From positions 1-64,000 of the forward strand of contig NZ_KB899338.1 of the NCBI RefSeq assembly GCF_000378165.1: 64,000 nucleotides of DNA, written 5' to 3'. The notes beneath the pieces were generated by a model. It saw only the letters and a list, made by a program, of their open reading frames with translations, was not told where the DNA came from and searched no databases. This DNA comes from Saccharibacter floricola DSM 15669 (GTDB taxonomy: Bacteria; Pseudomonadota; Alphaproteobacteria; Acetobacterales; Acetobacteraceae). Both the position numbers and the translations under genes were made by a program. This document shows positions 25,527 to 34,150 of this stretch, one piece after another. Position 1 is the first letter of the stretch. Each line of letters starts with the position of its first letter.

Positions 25527-27014
25527 TTAAAACGCCTCATAACCACCCTCATCATCGGCCCAGAAACTGTCAGCATCGTCGGGAGCGAGAGGCCCCATAT
25601 CGGGCGTCCAAATGGCCGTAAATGCGCCAGCCGCAGCGTCGACTTGATCGTCATGGGTGGCAGCAGGGAAGGCGCGGAGCTCTTTAATAAAAGGGGCATT
25701 CCATGCGGACTTTACGAGACACACATTGCCCACATTTACTTGTGAGGCGAAGGGGGTCGCGCGCGTCGCTTTATCGCCCGTTTCCCGAATACACTGCACT
25801 TGGTGCCCCACGAGGAGGCCGGTGAGGTAAGCCGATTGGGCTTTCCCAGCTTGGCCGGGGTCTTCTGGCAAGACGATACGCGTCTCATACCCGTCCGCTT
25901 TGGCGGTATTGAGGATGGCTTGTTGCACATCTTGCGGGCCGCCACGAAAGCGAACAATATCAAGAATGACATAATGCTGACTGTCCAAGCGTCCCATTTT
26001 AACCCCAACCGTCCAGTCAGGGTCATTGCCGCCCGTATCGCGCGTAGCGGCTAAATCCCAGCGTCTGACAAGATCCATGACGCCAGAGGGTTCAGCATCA
26101 AGATAGGACAAGGCCGTCAGCTTAAAGAGATTTCCTTCAGCTTCGGTGGGCTTTTGCTGGTAAAGGGCAGCCCATTCACGCGGGCCAACCGTGTCGCGAA
26201 TACGTTTGAGCGCTGGCAACGGGTAGCGGTCAGGCCACAATGCCTCGCCTTCTGCGCGACCTAGGGCATCATCAGGGCTATCAGCCAATGCTGGGAGCTC
26301 AACAACATTCCAACGGTCGCCTCCGGTTTCTTGTGCTTTAAGCAACCGCCCTGCCAAATCGTCAGGATGCCAGCGCGTCATAATGAGCACGATAGCGCCA
26401 CCGGGCATCAGACGAGTGTAAAGAACAGACCGATACCAATCCCACACATTGTCACGAATGACTTGGGACTCAGCTTCTTTACGATCCTTAAAAGGGTCAT
26501 CAATGATAGCAAGATGAGCACCCTTGCCTGTCAGGCCGCCGTCAACACCAGCAGCGACATAAACACCGCCCTTACTGGTCGCCCATTGGCCTTTAGCGCT
26601 GCTATCTTGAGAGAGAGAAACATCAGGGAATACGTTGGAAAATTCAGGCGAACGAACAAGGTTACGAACATGACGACCGAAGGTATTTTCAGCTAAATCA
26701 GCCGAATATGATGCCGTAATAATTTGCCGCTCTGGATGGCGGCCAAGAAACCATGCAGGAAAACGCGTGCTTGAAAGCTCTGATTTCCCGTGTCGCGGCG
26801 GCATAAACACCATAAGACGGTCAATCTCGCCACGCTCAACCGCCAACAGCTTATGAGATAAGAGGCGTAAATGCTCTCCCGCCTCGTAAGAAGGCATCGT
26901 GTATTGCGTAAAAGCGAGAGGATCAATACGAGCCCTCCAACGAGAACGTAGTTCTTCTGTCGCACGTTCTTGTACACGACGTTCTAACGCGTCTCTATCT
27001 TTCGTGTTCTTCAT
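25527..27014 (-). CDS. Terminase large subunit
   Basis: A 495-residue packaging motor. The ATPase part has a Walker A-like 'PPRHGKSE' (about residue 72) and Walker B 'LAIIDDPFKD' (about 165); 'LIMTRWHPDDL' follows as coupling motif. The nuclease part has 'RRWDLAAT' (first acidic residue) and 'HDDQVDAAAGAF' near the end. All expected catalytic residues are present. It overlaps the small-subunit-like gene by 20 bp. Confidence 0.92.
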   Translation of the reverse strand: MKNTKDRDALERRVQERATEELRSRWRARIDPLAFTQYTMPSYEAGEHLRLLSHKLLAVERGEIDRLMVFMPPRHGKSELSSTRFPAWFLGRHPERQIITASYSADLAENTFGRHVRNLVRSPEFSNVFPDVSLSQDSSAKGQWATSKGGVYVAAGVDGGLTGKGAHLAIIDDPFKDRKEAESQVIRDNVWDWYRSVLYTRLMPGGAIVLIMTRWHPDDLAGRLLKAQETGGDRWNVVELPALADSPDDALGRAEGEALWPDRYPLPALKRIRDTVGPREWAALYQQKPTEAEGNLFKLTALSYLDAEPSGVMDLVRRWDLAATRDTGGNDPDWTVGVKMGRLDSQHYVILDIVRFRGGPQDVQQAILNTAKADGYETRIVLPEDPGQAGKAQSAYLTGLLVGHQVQCIRETGDKATRATPFASQVNVGNVCLVKSAWNAPFIKELRAFPAATHDDQVDAAAGAFTAIWTPDMGPLAPDDADSFWADDEGGYEAF

Positions 27015-27309
27015 CGGGGTTTATCCCAGCCAAGACGGCCAGGTCATCTTCTGTCATGTCAGATAAACTACGTTTCACGTTGGCATCAATTGTTTGCCTT
27101 GGTTTGCCGTAAGCACGGTCTAAAATATCGCGTGCCGCCGCTACACGTGCAGCGTCACTCTCTCCATTTTTGGCAATGTCACGCAGTATATTAAGCGCTT
27201 CTGTGCCATGTTCTTGTGCGAGCGCACGAATATCGGCAGTCGCCTTGTTGGGCACGCCTTTTTTCCGACCTGCTCCAGTAGGACGCGGCTTTCCTTTTGG
27301 CCAAGCCAT
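26995..27309 (-). CDS. Terminase small-subunit-like DNA-binding protein (DUF5681-like)
   Basis: A 104-residue basic protein. The start 'WPKGKPRPTGAGRKKGVPNK' is an AT-hook-like basic segment typical of DUF5681 proteins beside terminase genes, followed by a helical repeat region. The gene ends inside the large terminase start, so they are coupled. It most likely helps recognise packaging sites. Confidence 0.65.
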   Translation of the reverse strand: MAWPKGKPRPTGAGRKKGVPNKATADIRALAQEHGTEALNILRDIAKNGESDAARVAAARDILDRAYGKPRQTIDANVKRSLSDMTEDDLAVLAGINPDEEHER

Positions 27310-27333
27310 GACATTTCCTCAACTTACTTAAAC

Positions 27334-27687
27334 TTATTTTGTATTCTCTACTGCTGTCATCCAGCGTTCGATGATCTTCTCGCGGCGTTCGATCTCAAAG
27401 CGCAGCATGTCGAACCGTGCTTTATTGGCCGCCGCATAAAGAGGGGCTGTCTCTGCCTCAAGGGCGCGGATTTCATCAGCAAGCACCCAGCATGAGATGT
27501 CTAAAGCCTCAACAAAGAGGCGGGTCTTTTCCTCACCTTCACTCATAAGGCGTAGGAAGTTGCCGATTGTTGGGCGCCCCTCGCGTCCAAAACAGACGGT
27601 GTTCAGCGTGTAACCATGTTCGATTTCGTTCAGCATGGCACGAAGAACATCGTCAGAGGGGGCGTTGTGTAACGTCTGCTGTCTCAT
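27334..27687 (-). CDS. Phage protein, possible terminase small subunit
   Basis: A 117-residue helical protein. The first half looks like a small HTH ('AMLNEIEHGYTLNTVCF', 'RPTIGNFLRLM'), as in terminase small subunits of the 'homeodomain-like' kind; the second half is a coiled coil ('RFEIERREKIIERW'). Two candidates for the small subunit therefore sit side by side. A four-base overlap (stop/start) joins it to the gene at 27684. Confidence 0.5.
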   Translation of the reverse strand: MRQQTLHNAPSDDVLRAMLNEIEHGYTLNTVCFGREGRPTIGNFLRLMSEGEEKTRLFVEALDISCWVLADEIRALEAETAPLYAAANKARFDMLRFEIERREKIIERWMTAVENTK

Positions 27688-28046
27688 AATGTTCTCCGTT
27701 GGGGGTAAGCATCTTCCCGCGCTTGTATCCGCACTTCTTTACAGGCAGCGGCCCAAACGCGCTTCATGAGCGTTTCTGGAACGGTGGATGGCAGGGGATA
27801 GACGACATGGTGAGGCAGCGTGAACGGGGCGCAACGGATCACATCACGAGCCGACAGACCGAGCAGCGCCGCATCCATCCATGACGGGTGGACATCAGCA
27901 CGGTGGGCATTGGCAGGCCCGCGTCGGATAGGCACGAGTGCTACGCGTTCGCGGTCACGCTTGAGCACAACACAAAGGCCGCCGCGTGTAGATACAACCC
28001 TCCCGCGTCTCAGCCTGCGGTCAGGTTGGGACGTGGGGTAGGGCAT
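27684..28046 (-). CDS. Phage protein of unknown function
   Basis: A 120-residue protein, arginine-rich at the N-terminus, then a beta-rich centre ('GGLCVVLKRDRERVALVPIR') resembling a small barrel such as PemK/MazF-like or SH3 folds, without decisive motif. It heads the packaging genes and overlaps the next by four bases. No strong Shine-Dalgarno is seen. Confidence 0.45.
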   Translation of the reverse strand: MPYPTSQPDRRLRRGRVVSTRGGLCVVLKRDRERVALVPIRRGPANAHRADVHPSWMDAALLGLSARDVIRCAPFTLPHHVVYPLPSTVPETLMKRVWAAACKEVRIQAREDAYPQRRTL

Positions 28047-28157
28047 GGGATTGTCTTGTGAAAGAGTTTGATTTTGTAGGGAGTGTCAGGTTGTTAAGCC
28101 GGTTTAACAAAAAAGCCGCACACCCGATTAGATGCACGACTTCCGACTATGCCAATA

Positions 28158-28709
28158 TCATCTCACGTTTATGCTATACGTACAAGTCCTTTTTTCACGA
28201 GCCTGTTTTTTGTGTTTTTCAACGTAGAAATTAGCGAGCTGCTCTAGGAGTAAAACGCATTGAGAGCGAGCGCATTTAGAGGCGTCTGGCTGGCTCTTAT
28301 GAGGCCACAACTGCTTCCCAATGGCCGAGAAGCTCATGCCCTCGACCAGCAGCATTTCTAACCTGTGGTGCGAGCACCGGCCAAGCGCTTCACGCACCTC
28401 AGCAATCCGAGCGGCCGCTTTACCGCGCGCAACAGCGAAGGTGTGGACGTTGCCGGGGATATAGTCCCGGTCGAGCGGGTCTTTGAGGTAATCGGCATAG
28501 CCCCCTTTGAAGAAGATATAATCCTCCAGCCAACGGTTCGCGGCGGTAACGGCTTCCCCGCTGATGTCGCCGCTTTCGTGAAGTGTTTGCACGGTGCGGG
28601 CTTTCACGCGGCGTTTGCGCTTTCCCATACCGAGTGTTTCGTAGTCGGGCTTGAGTGTGCGCTCTGTGGTTGGCCCATCGGAGAGGGCATAGGCGGCGGC
28701 TTTGCTCAT
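28158..28709 (-). CDS. DUF6456-like phage regulator candidate
   Basis: A 183-residue protein. Residues 90-160 hold an HTH-like region, 'RCSHHRLEMLLVEGMSFSAI' followed by a 'LEQLANFYV' helix, resembling the C-terminus of DUF6456 proteins of Alphaproteobacteria. It is the last gene of the early operon before the late genes, the place of late activators or antiterminators. That role would explain read-through of the internal late terminators, but it is inference. Confidence 0.45.
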   Translation of the reverse strand: MSKAAAYALSDGPTTERTLKPDYETLGMGKRKRRVKARTVQTLHESGDISGEAVTAANRWLEDYIFFKGGYADYLKDPLDRDYIPGNVHTFAVARGKAAARIAEVREALGRCSHHRLEMLLVEGMSFSAIGKQLWPHKSQPDASKCARSQCVLLLEQLANFYVEKHKKQAREKRTCTYSINVR

Positions 28710-29788
28710 GAGGCACTCCGTTCTTTTTTCTTTTCAGGGAGCCAGTAGCCAGCGTATGGCCCGCGATGACCACGTTCCCACACCACCCACGCATAGGCTG
28801 TGGTGCCGCTATGTTTTTGTTTTTGACCGAGCAAATGCCCTGGGACGCAACTAATTCGGTCGGGGAAATGCCATACGCGAGCAGGGGGTGTTTGCTTGAG
28901 CCATTCCGACCGCTTGATACCCTCAAGGAAGGCAGCGCGGAGGAAAAGGCACACGCGGCCTTGCGTATGGTCTAAGGCCAGCTTTACGAACTTTTCCGCC
29001 TGATTGAAGGGCGGGTTGGAGATGATCGAGGTTGGCTTGAGATCGGGAATAGCCGCGCTGAAATCCTCAACACGCGCTCCTATGCCATGGTCAACAATGT
29101 CGCTTCCGACGGCTTTAACCCCAGCGCGGCCACACGCCCGGAGGATGTTCCCTTGCCCGCAACAGGGATCTAAGATCGTTCCAGAGAAGGGCTTTTCCAC
29201 AGCAAGGAGCCGATCCGTGGCATGTTCTGGCTCTACATACCAATCATGAGCCACGCGGTTATAAGAGGTTTTTTTGGAAGACGTAGCCTCAGGAGCAGAT
29301 TGGAGGATGTCTTGGTAAATCTGTCGAGGGGTGCGGTCTTTCTTGTATGACAGCAGCCGTATCGTTTCCAACACCATGCGCGGATAGTCGGTAACAGTAT
29401 CGCCGTCTGGCACGATAATCATACCGTTATCAGGATATTCATAACAAAGACTGTGCTCGCTATAAAAACCAAGCTTCTGCCAGCCATTGGCTGCCAGATA
29501 CTGTTGAATAGCTGCTGGGGTTAGGATCATCAGCTCTTGGAGCGTAGGGTAGTTCTTTCTCACTTCGTCGTTATGCGCAGACGCAGCTTTTCTGATGCTG
29601 TCTGCATTTTCGTTGAGGCCATAAGCGTCAATGAACCTTTCAACTATCTTATCAGAGACTTCATACCCTCCACGCTCCATACGGGAGATCACGGCGGCCT
29701 TTGTACCCAGCTTACGAGCTGCATCTAGCAGTCGATCCCCGTGGGCGATACGGATGTCGCGCACCATCCTTGCGAACTCAGAGCGCAT
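28706..29788 (-). CDS. HTH domain fused to an N6-adenine-type DNA methyltransferase
   Basis: A 360-residue protein from ATG 29788. Residues 5-60 form an XRE-like HTH ('LLDAARKLGTKAAVISRMER'). A middle domain (about 80-165) is unassigned. Residues 185-330 are a methyltransferase: 'ILDPCCGQGNILRACG' is the AdoMet-binding motif I, 'GSDIVD' follows, and 'SNPPFNQAEKFV' is the catalytic NPPF motif. It may methylate phage DNA against host restriction, with the HTH giving site or promoter targeting. It starts inside the stop of the 69-residue gene and overlaps the next gene by four bases. Confidence 0.75.
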   Translation of the reverse strand: MRSEFARMVRDIRIAHGDRLLDAARKLGTKAAVISRMERGGYEVSDKIVERFIDAYGLNENADSIRKAASAHNDEVRKNYPTLQELMILTPAAIQQYLAANGWQKLGFYSEHSLCYEYPDNGMIIVPDGDTVTDYPRMVLETIRLLSYKKDRTPRQIYQDILQSAPEATSSKKTSYNRVAHDWYVEPEHATDRLLAVEKPFSGTILDPCCGQGNILRACGRAGVKAVGSDIVDHGIGARVEDFSAAIPDLKPTSIISNPPFNQAEKFVKLALDHTQGRVCLFLRAAFLEGIKRSEWLKQTPPARVWHFPDRISCVPGHLLGQKQKHSGTTAYAWVVWERGHRGPYAGYWLPEKKKERSAS

Positions 29789-29997
29789 CACACATCTCCT
29801 CCAAAGCACCGATGAAGAGCGTCGCTTTCTGCGTTCCGATTTGTCTCGTTCTCAGCAGCGCCTGAATTCAGCGGTTCGTAGCGATAGTACTCCAGAGAAT
29901 TCCGATTATCGTCTCCGATAAGAGATAGGCATAGCGAACGCCAGTTATCCGCCGTTTTTTGGGTATTTACGCTTGGAAATTCCGAAGAGTTACGCAT
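29788..29997 (-). CDS. Small hypothetical phage protein
   Basis: A 69-residue polar protein. Its ATG (29997) overlaps the end of the preceding gene, with GTGGAGG as a Shine-Dalgarno, and its TGA overlaps the methyltransferase ATG (TGATG), so it is translationally coupled on both sides. No domain is recognised; the last third is rich in N, E and A. Confidence 0.5.
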   Translation of the reverse strand: MRNSSEFPSVNTQKTADNWRSLCLSLIGDDNRNSLEYYRYEPLNSGAAENETNRNAESDALHRCFGGDV

Positions 29998-30550
29998 GGT
30001 ATTTCTGATCCTCCACCAACTGCTGATAAGCGCGTGGAGCCTGTTGCTTGAGCAGAGAGAGGCTTGAGCGTCGTGCCTCATCAGGCGTTGTGCCGCGTCC
30101 GAAGGCGAGCTGACGAAAGCCGTCATTGTTGGCCTCATGCCATCCAGCCAAGAAGACACGATCTTTAGGCGTCAATTCCTGTGAGCTATCGGGGGACGCA
30201 TGTCGCGAAATGCGTTCCCTTTGCCATTGCTCGCGGGCTGCCGCACGCAGTGGCTCCGCATATTCGTTCAACGCTGCGCACAGTTCAGCAGCGCAAGGGA
30301 AGAACTTGAAGCGGCGTCGGCAAAAACGGACAGCATCTGCGTTCCATACCGTGTCAGGAAGCTCTGCTTCAGCCATGACAAGCACTAGCTCAGCCCAAAA
30401 CTCTGCACGTTCCTTCTCCGGTTTGTCGCGGAATTCTCGCGAATGCTGAACGTAGGAGGCAAGCTTGGTCAACCATCCGCCAATGCGGCGGTTCCGAGCC
30501 TGTGCAACGGTGTGGGATCGGTCAGGAAGGTGCGTAACAACGGCGCTCAT
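29990..30550 (-). CDS. Replication-associated protein, possible helicase loader
   Basis: A 186-residue protein after the replication initiator-like gene (four-base overlap). The centre 'FCRRRFKFFPCAAELCAAL' with flanking helices is a pattern seen in phage proteins downstream of O-like genes, in the position of lambda P (helicase loader). No Walker motif is present, so it is not a DnaC-type ATPase. The role is inferred from order. Confidence 0.45.
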   Translation of the reverse strand: MSAVVTHLPDRSHTVAQARNRRIGGWLTKLASYVQHSREFRDKPEKERAEFWAELVLVMAEAELPDTVWNADAVRFCRRRFKFFPCAAELCAALNEYAEPLRAAAREQWQRERISRHASPDSSQELTPKDRVFLAGWHEANNDGFRQLAFGRGTTPDEARRSSLSLLKQQAPRAYQQLVEDQKYHA

Positions 30551-31578
30551 GCGTGTCCTCCAAAGCGGGAGTAGGCTGCTTTTTGCTCAGGGGTTAGGTC
30601 AGGGACGACGTTACCGAAATTGTCCCCTAAGCCCTCGAACGGGTTGCTTGGACGTCGCGGTGCTGTGGGGGCGTTATTGGCCTTTCCGCCCTTGAGAAAC
30701 TGACCTTGTCGCTTATCGGCTTCTCGACGGCACCATGTCCGGAAGGTCGCGTCCCAATCCAGCTTGCACGCTTTTGCTCCAGGAGTTGCATGCCAGTAAT
30801 CACGAAAATCTTCAGTAATCCGTTGAGGGTTTAGGTTTCGCTCGTTGGCGTAATCCAACAGCTCTTCCGATGGCTGCCAATCGTCAGGAAGACGGGATCC
30901 GCGTTTGGTGGATTTTGTTTTTGGTTTCGATGAAGCTGGCTGCTCTTTGGGTGCGCGCGCCTCTCGAACGGAGTGAGAGAGTAACTCCTCTTCCTCTCCT
31001 CTTCCTCCTCCTCTTCCTAGGGGAACCGGTTCCGAACGGGTGGGGAACTGGTTCGTAACTTGGTCAGAACTAGGGGCACTATCGTGAGAAACCGGCGTAG
31101 AACTGCGCTTCTCTTGACCGGTAGAAGGGGCGGGTGATGGCTCTTCTTCTGTCGTCTCGTCCGCGCTAGGAGAAGCACGTCCCGTGGTGGAGGAACCGGT
31201 TTCTCCCTCGTTCCCACCGAGTGGGGGCGTCTCTTCCGTCGCACAGAAACGCACGACATCTTCAGGCATGGGGTTTTTGCGGTTTGGCTTTTTGGGAGAC
31301 TGAAACTTGCCGAAATTGCGGACGGCCCCATAAGACACGCCATCAACCTCGTAACGTGTGATCACGCCAAGCTCAGTGAGTTCATTGAGCAACGCGCTGA
31401 TGTCAACTTGGCGCAACGGCATGATACGGGCCTGAAGCTGCCGCGGCTTCCATGCAAAAGCGCCGCCGTCATCAGCCTCGCCCCACAGGCCAATCATGAA
31501 GAGCTGGGCTTCAAGGCTCATCTCAAGTGTGGCTTCATCAGTCCAGAAGCCGGGGTGGATCGAACGGATACGAGCCAT
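30547..31578 (-). CDS. Phage replication protein (O/DnaD-like)
   Basis: A 343-residue protein from ATG 31578, overlapping the nuclease stop. Residues 1-90 form the winged-helix start common in phage replication proteins: 'MARIRSIHPGFWTDE', 'FMIGLWGEADDGGAF', 'ISALLNELTELGVI'. Residues 100-240 are low-complexity (P, S, E, T). The C-terminus ('ITEDFRDYWHATPG', 'DWDATFRTWCRRE') is the DnaT/DnaD-like helical end. It would bind the origin and recruit the host helicase. Confidence 0.65.
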   Translation of the reverse strand: MARIRSIHPGFWTDEATLEMSLEAQLFMIGLWGEADDGGAFAWKPRQLQARIMPLRQVDISALLNELTELGVITRYEVDGVSYGAVRNFGKFQSPKKPNRKNPMPEDVVRFCATEETPPLGGNEGETGSSTTGRASPSADETTEEEPSPAPSTGQEKRSSTPVSHDSAPSSDQVTNQFPTRSEPVPLGRGGGRGEEEELLSHSVREARAPKEQPASSKPKTKSTKRGSRLPDDWQPSEELLDYANERNLNPQRITEDFRDYWHATPGAKACKLDWDATFRTWCRREADKRQGQFLKGGKANNAPTAPRRPSNPFEGLGDNFGNVVPDLTPEQKAAYSRFGGHA

Positions 31579-31952
31579 TACAAAGCTCCTTTCAGGCGTA
31601 CGCCTTGTTCTTTGAGGAACGCAACAACGTCTTCCAATGAGCGACAAACAGCCGTTGGCGCACCACAATGACGCGCATTGGCAAGGAATTCTTGTTGCTT
31701 GGGGGTCAGGCGGCCCGTTGGTATTTTGAGCTCAATAAGCAGGAGGCGACCGCGATAGAGAATGTGCAAATCTGGCACGCCCGCAATGCACCCGCGTGCA
31801 ACGTGGCTCTTCCCGCGAATGGGCCCGAGGTTGTTATTCTCGACCGACCAAGCGAGGCAATCACTGGGCAGGAGCGTCTGTAGAGCTTCCCATATATGAG
31901 TGTGGAGCGCACTCTCGCGCTGTTGAATGGGGCGATGACGGCGCATCATCAT
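31578..31952 (-). CDS. VRR-NUC domain nuclease
   Basis: A 124-residue protein with the VRR-NUC catalytic pattern: 'GCIAGVPDLHILYRGRLLLI' then 'ELKIPTGRLTPKQQEFL' (D, E-x-K, Q). Stand-alone VRR-NUC proteins are common in phage replication modules and are thought to cut branched DNA. It overlaps both neighbours by a few bases. Confidence 0.85.
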   Translation of the reverse strand: MMMRRHRPIQQRESALHTHIWEALQTLLPSDCLAWSVENNNLGPIRGKSHVARGCIAGVPDLHILYRGRLLLIELKIPTGRLTPKQQEFLANARHCGAPTAVCRSLEDVVAFLKEQGVRLKGAL

Positions 31953-32224
31953 ACAAACCTCCCATGCCCATCGCGTTTGCGTTGTGGTGATGCGGTACCC
32001 ATTGAGGCGAGCTGCTTTCTGAGTTGCGTAACGAGAGCGAAGGCACGGTGGTTTTCGCTCTCAAGCTGCCAAAGCTGCTCCCGCAAATAGCGCACGTCTG
32101 AGGCACAGCGTTCCTGATGGTTGCGTAGATCGACACAGGTTGCTTGCAGCGCCTTGTTGTGACGGCGTTCTTGGGCAAGCTCGCGGTGCAGCCTACGGAC
32201 TGAGGGATAGACAAGGCGCAACAT
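31949..32224 (-). CDS. Small coiled-coil phage protein
   Basis: A 91-residue protein that is nearly one long helix with heptad-like spacing (residues 8-72), with a basic glycine-containing tail 'RKRDGHGRFV'. The residues suggest DNA or protein binding, but no family is recognised. Coupled to the VRR-NUC gene by a four-base overlap. Confidence 0.5.
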   Translation of the reverse strand: MLRLVYPSVRRLHRELAQERRHNKALQATCVDLRNHQERCASDVRYLREQLWQLESENHRAFALVTQLRKQLASMGTASPQRKRDGHGRFV

Positions 32225-32225
32225 C

Positions 32226-32477
32226 TTACATCCCCAACGCTTTACGGTAGATGTCGAGCATCGTTTCTTGCTCTTCCACCTCAGCGGGCTCTTGCTTGCG
32301 GAGCTTGAGCAGCTCTTTAACGACCTTCACGTCAAAGCCTGCTGACTTGGCTTCTGTGAAGAGGTCGCGAATGTCCGACCCCAGAGCTTTACGTTCTTCT
32401 TCAAGGCGTTCGACGCGTTCAATGATGGAGCGCAGACGATCAGCGGCAATGCCGCCTGTTGTGTGTGTATCTGTCAT
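32226..32477 (-). CDS. GapR-family (DUF2312) DNA-binding protein
   Basis: An 83-residue protein with the GapR/DUF2312 pattern: 'RLRSIIERVERLEEERKALG', 'IRDLFTEAKSAGFDVKVVKE', 'LRKQEPAEVEEQETMLDIY' and the final 'KALGM'. Cellular GapR binds overtwisted AT-rich DNA and assists topoisomerases in Alphaproteobacteria. A phage copy between SSB and nuclease genes probably serves phage replication. The usual length is similar, so it looks complete. Confidence 0.85.
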   Translation of the reverse strand: MTDTHTTGGIAADRLRSIIERVERLEEERKALGSDIRDLFTEAKSAGFDVKVVKELLKLRKQEPAEVEEQETMLDIYRKALGM

Positions 32478-32486
32478 AATGTGCCT

Positions 32487-32957
32487 CTAAAATGGGATTT
32501 CGTCGTCGAGTGGGTCTTGGCTTGCATCCACGTCAGACATGGAGCGCTGAGAACCGTAGGACTGGCTTTGAGCGGGCTGTTTCTGCTGGGAAGGCTCGCG
32601 GTCAGACTTGCTATCGAGCATCTCCAAATCACCACGGAAGCGGCTAATCACGATCTCTGTCGTGTAACGCTCCACACCCTGCTTATCTTCCCACTTACGC
32701 GTCTGAAGCTCGCCTTCGAGATAAACATTGCTGCCTTTGCGTAAGAAACGTTCAGCTACACCAGCGGTGTGCTCGTTCCAGATCACGACCTTATGCCATT
32801 CGGTGCGTTCGCGACGTTCGCCGGTGTGCTTGTCTGTCCAACTCTCGCTGGTAGCGATGGAGAGCTGAACGATCTTTGCCCCGGATTGTGTGTTGCGTAC
32901 CTCTGGATCACGTCCCAATCGACCGACGAGAATGACCTTGTTAACGGAGCCCGCCAT
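32487..32957 (-). CDS. ssb: Single-stranded DNA-binding protein
   Basis: A 156-residue SSB: the N-terminal OB fold '[20 protein letters not shown]', '[20 protein letters not shown]', '[10 protein letters not shown]' and '[20 protein letters not shown]' (residues 1-105), a Q/S-rich linker, and the acidic tip 'DPLDDEIPF' that recruits partner proteins. It is a phage copy; it likely works with the exonuclease and Sak4-like ATPase of the other early operon. Its ATG overlaps the preceding stop. Confidence 0.95.
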   Translation of the reverse strand: MAGSVNKVILVGRLGRDPEVRNTQSGAKIVQLSIATSESWTDKHTGERRERTEWHKVVIWNEHTAGVAERFLRKGSNVYLEGELQTRKWEDKQGVERYTTEIVISRFRGDLEMLDSKSDREPSQQKQPAQSQSYGSQRSMSDVDASQDPLDDEIPF

Positions 32958-33139
32958 TACCGAACCCTCCGCACTTGCAGTTCCTCACGACCGCGCACGC
33001 AAATAGTGCGGGTTGTTACGTCATCAGAGAGGGCGGCTTGGCTTTCTGTGCAGACAGCGCCGGGAGCGGGAACAAACCGCCCATCACAGTCGCTAAAGTA
33101 GGCGATGGTCGTCCATTGGGTGGGGATAGTGCGGCTCAT
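32957..33139 (-). CDS. Small hypothetical phage protein
   Basis: A 60-residue protein, probably beta-rich ('[20 protein letters not shown]'), placed between an unknown gene and ssb with overlaps at both ends. No domain is recognised; the coupled arrangement supports that it is translated. Confidence 0.5.
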   Translation of the reverse strand: MSRTIPTQWTTIAYFSDCDGRFVPAPGAVCTESQAALSDDVTTRTICVRGREELQVRRVR

Positions 33140-33822
33140 GACGACGCCTCATCTTCACCAGCGCGGCGTTCAATTTCTTCATCGGCGATCTGAGAGAGAA
33201 GACCAGCAAGCCATCCCGGCATTGCATGGCGTCTGATCGTCCGAAGGTCTTCATCGGGTAGCTGACAAATAAACATCCGAGCACGCGGATCAAGCAGCTT
33301 AGGGCATCCCCATTTCTGCAATTCCTCATCGGTTGGGCTGGTAAGCCTTTCCTCACGGTATTTACGAATGTCCGTTTGAACAGCAAGATTGACCCGGTCG
33401 CAACGCTCCTGCTCAGAGAGCGTATCGTCGTGGGGACGCTTCGCTTGGGTGTCTTGTGCTACGGTTTCGTTGCCTGCTTCGGAGGTCGAGTCCGTGCGGG
33501 CATCTTTTGAAGCTGAACTAGGGGACGAAGATGACAGGTTTTGAGTTGAAAGACCTGAAGGTTGAGAAGAGCAGCGATTACAAACTTCAGTCTTCAACAG
33601 ATGTGACGCTGAGAACCCATCTTGATACCCTTCCAGCCACGACACTAGATCAGTGGAAGGTTTGGATAGAGGATCAGCTTCAAGGCAGCTTTCAAGGCTC
33701 TTCAGAAGAGGGATAATCTGAACAGGAGCTAAGTGGATGGTTTGGTGTTCACGCGGTGCGCAGTTGTAAATAAGGCGGCCATCATGCCAGACCATCCCTA
33801 GATATTGCTTTTCCTCGCTCAT
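33136..33822 (-). CDS. Hypothetical phage early protein
   Basis: A 228-residue protein. Residues 1-35 are a beta-hairpin-like start ('YLGMVWHDGRLIYNCAPREH'), the middle (about 75-130) is serine-rich and disordered, and the C-terminal part ('DEELQKWGCPKLLDPRARMF', then 'DEDLRTIRRHAMPGWLAGLL') is helical. Not recognised. First long gene after the Cro-like gene, so it is early expressed. Confidence 0.5.
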   Translation of the reverse strand: MSEEKQYLGMVWHDGRLIYNCAPREHQTIHLAPVQIIPLLKSLESCLEADPLSKPSTDLVSWLEGYQDGFSASHLLKTEVCNRCSSQPSGLSTQNLSSSSPSSASKDARTDSTSEAGNETVAQDTQAKRPHDDTLSEQERCDRVNLAVQTDIRKYREERLTSPTDEELQKWGCPKLLDPRARMFICQLPDEDLRTIRRHAMPGWLAGLLSQIADEEIERRAGEDEASS

Positions 33823-34064
33823 ACCCGTGTCTCCTTCTGGTGTTGTGTGGGGGTGGGGGTCGTGCGCCGCGTTGGACGGCGCGGCGGATACAGGTCAGGG
33901 CGCAGCTCTTCACGCGGGATGCCGGTAAGGGATTCCACTGCTATGACGTGACGCGCGGGAACCTGGTTCCATTTGAGGACTGAAGTGTGCGTTCGGTGTC
34001 CTAAGTGTCGTGACATCTTTGTGCACCCTCCGCAGGCTTGGATGATTTGCTTTATCGTAACCAT
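33819..34064 (-). CDS. Cro/YdaS-like repressor
   Basis: An 81-residue protein from ATG 34064. 'TIKQIIQACGGCTKMSRHLG' and 'VLKWNQVPARHVIAVESLTG' form the YdaS/Cro-type HTH that recognises DNA and ends with 'EELRPDLYP', the usual closing motif. It is divergent from the CI-like repressor, the normal Cro place, and is the first gene of the leftward early operon. A palindromic operator begins two bases before its start codon, so binding there would block its own expression. Confidence 0.75.
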   Translation of the reverse strand: MVTIKQIIQACGGCTKMSRHLGHRTHTSVLKWNQVPARHVIAVESLTGIPREELRPDLYPPRRPTRRTTPTPTQHQKETRV

Positions 34065-34066
34065 AA

Positions 34067-34117
34067 GTCTCTTATAGAGACAAAAAAGTATTTTGCAAGA
34101 AAGTCTCGATCGGAGAC
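34067..34117. promoter_or_regulatory. Two repressor operators between cro-like and CI-like genes
   Basis: Two 15-bp palindromes of the form GTCTC-N5-GAGAC: GTCTCTTATAGAGAC at 34067-34081 and GTCTCGATCGGAGAC at 34103-34117, their starts 36 bp apart. They fill the divergent promoter region, and related copies occur at 34541-34588, so they are the likely binding sites of the CI-like and/or Cro-like protein. Confidence 0.75.
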
Positions 34118-34150
34118 CATCGTTTTTTTTAGTTTTGCTAGGAAATAACG

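Noticed and set aside
28105-28130. Possible terminator at 'AAAAAAGCCGCACACCC'
   Set aside because: It resembles the start of the other late terminators but no matching second arm follows, so no stable hairpin forms.
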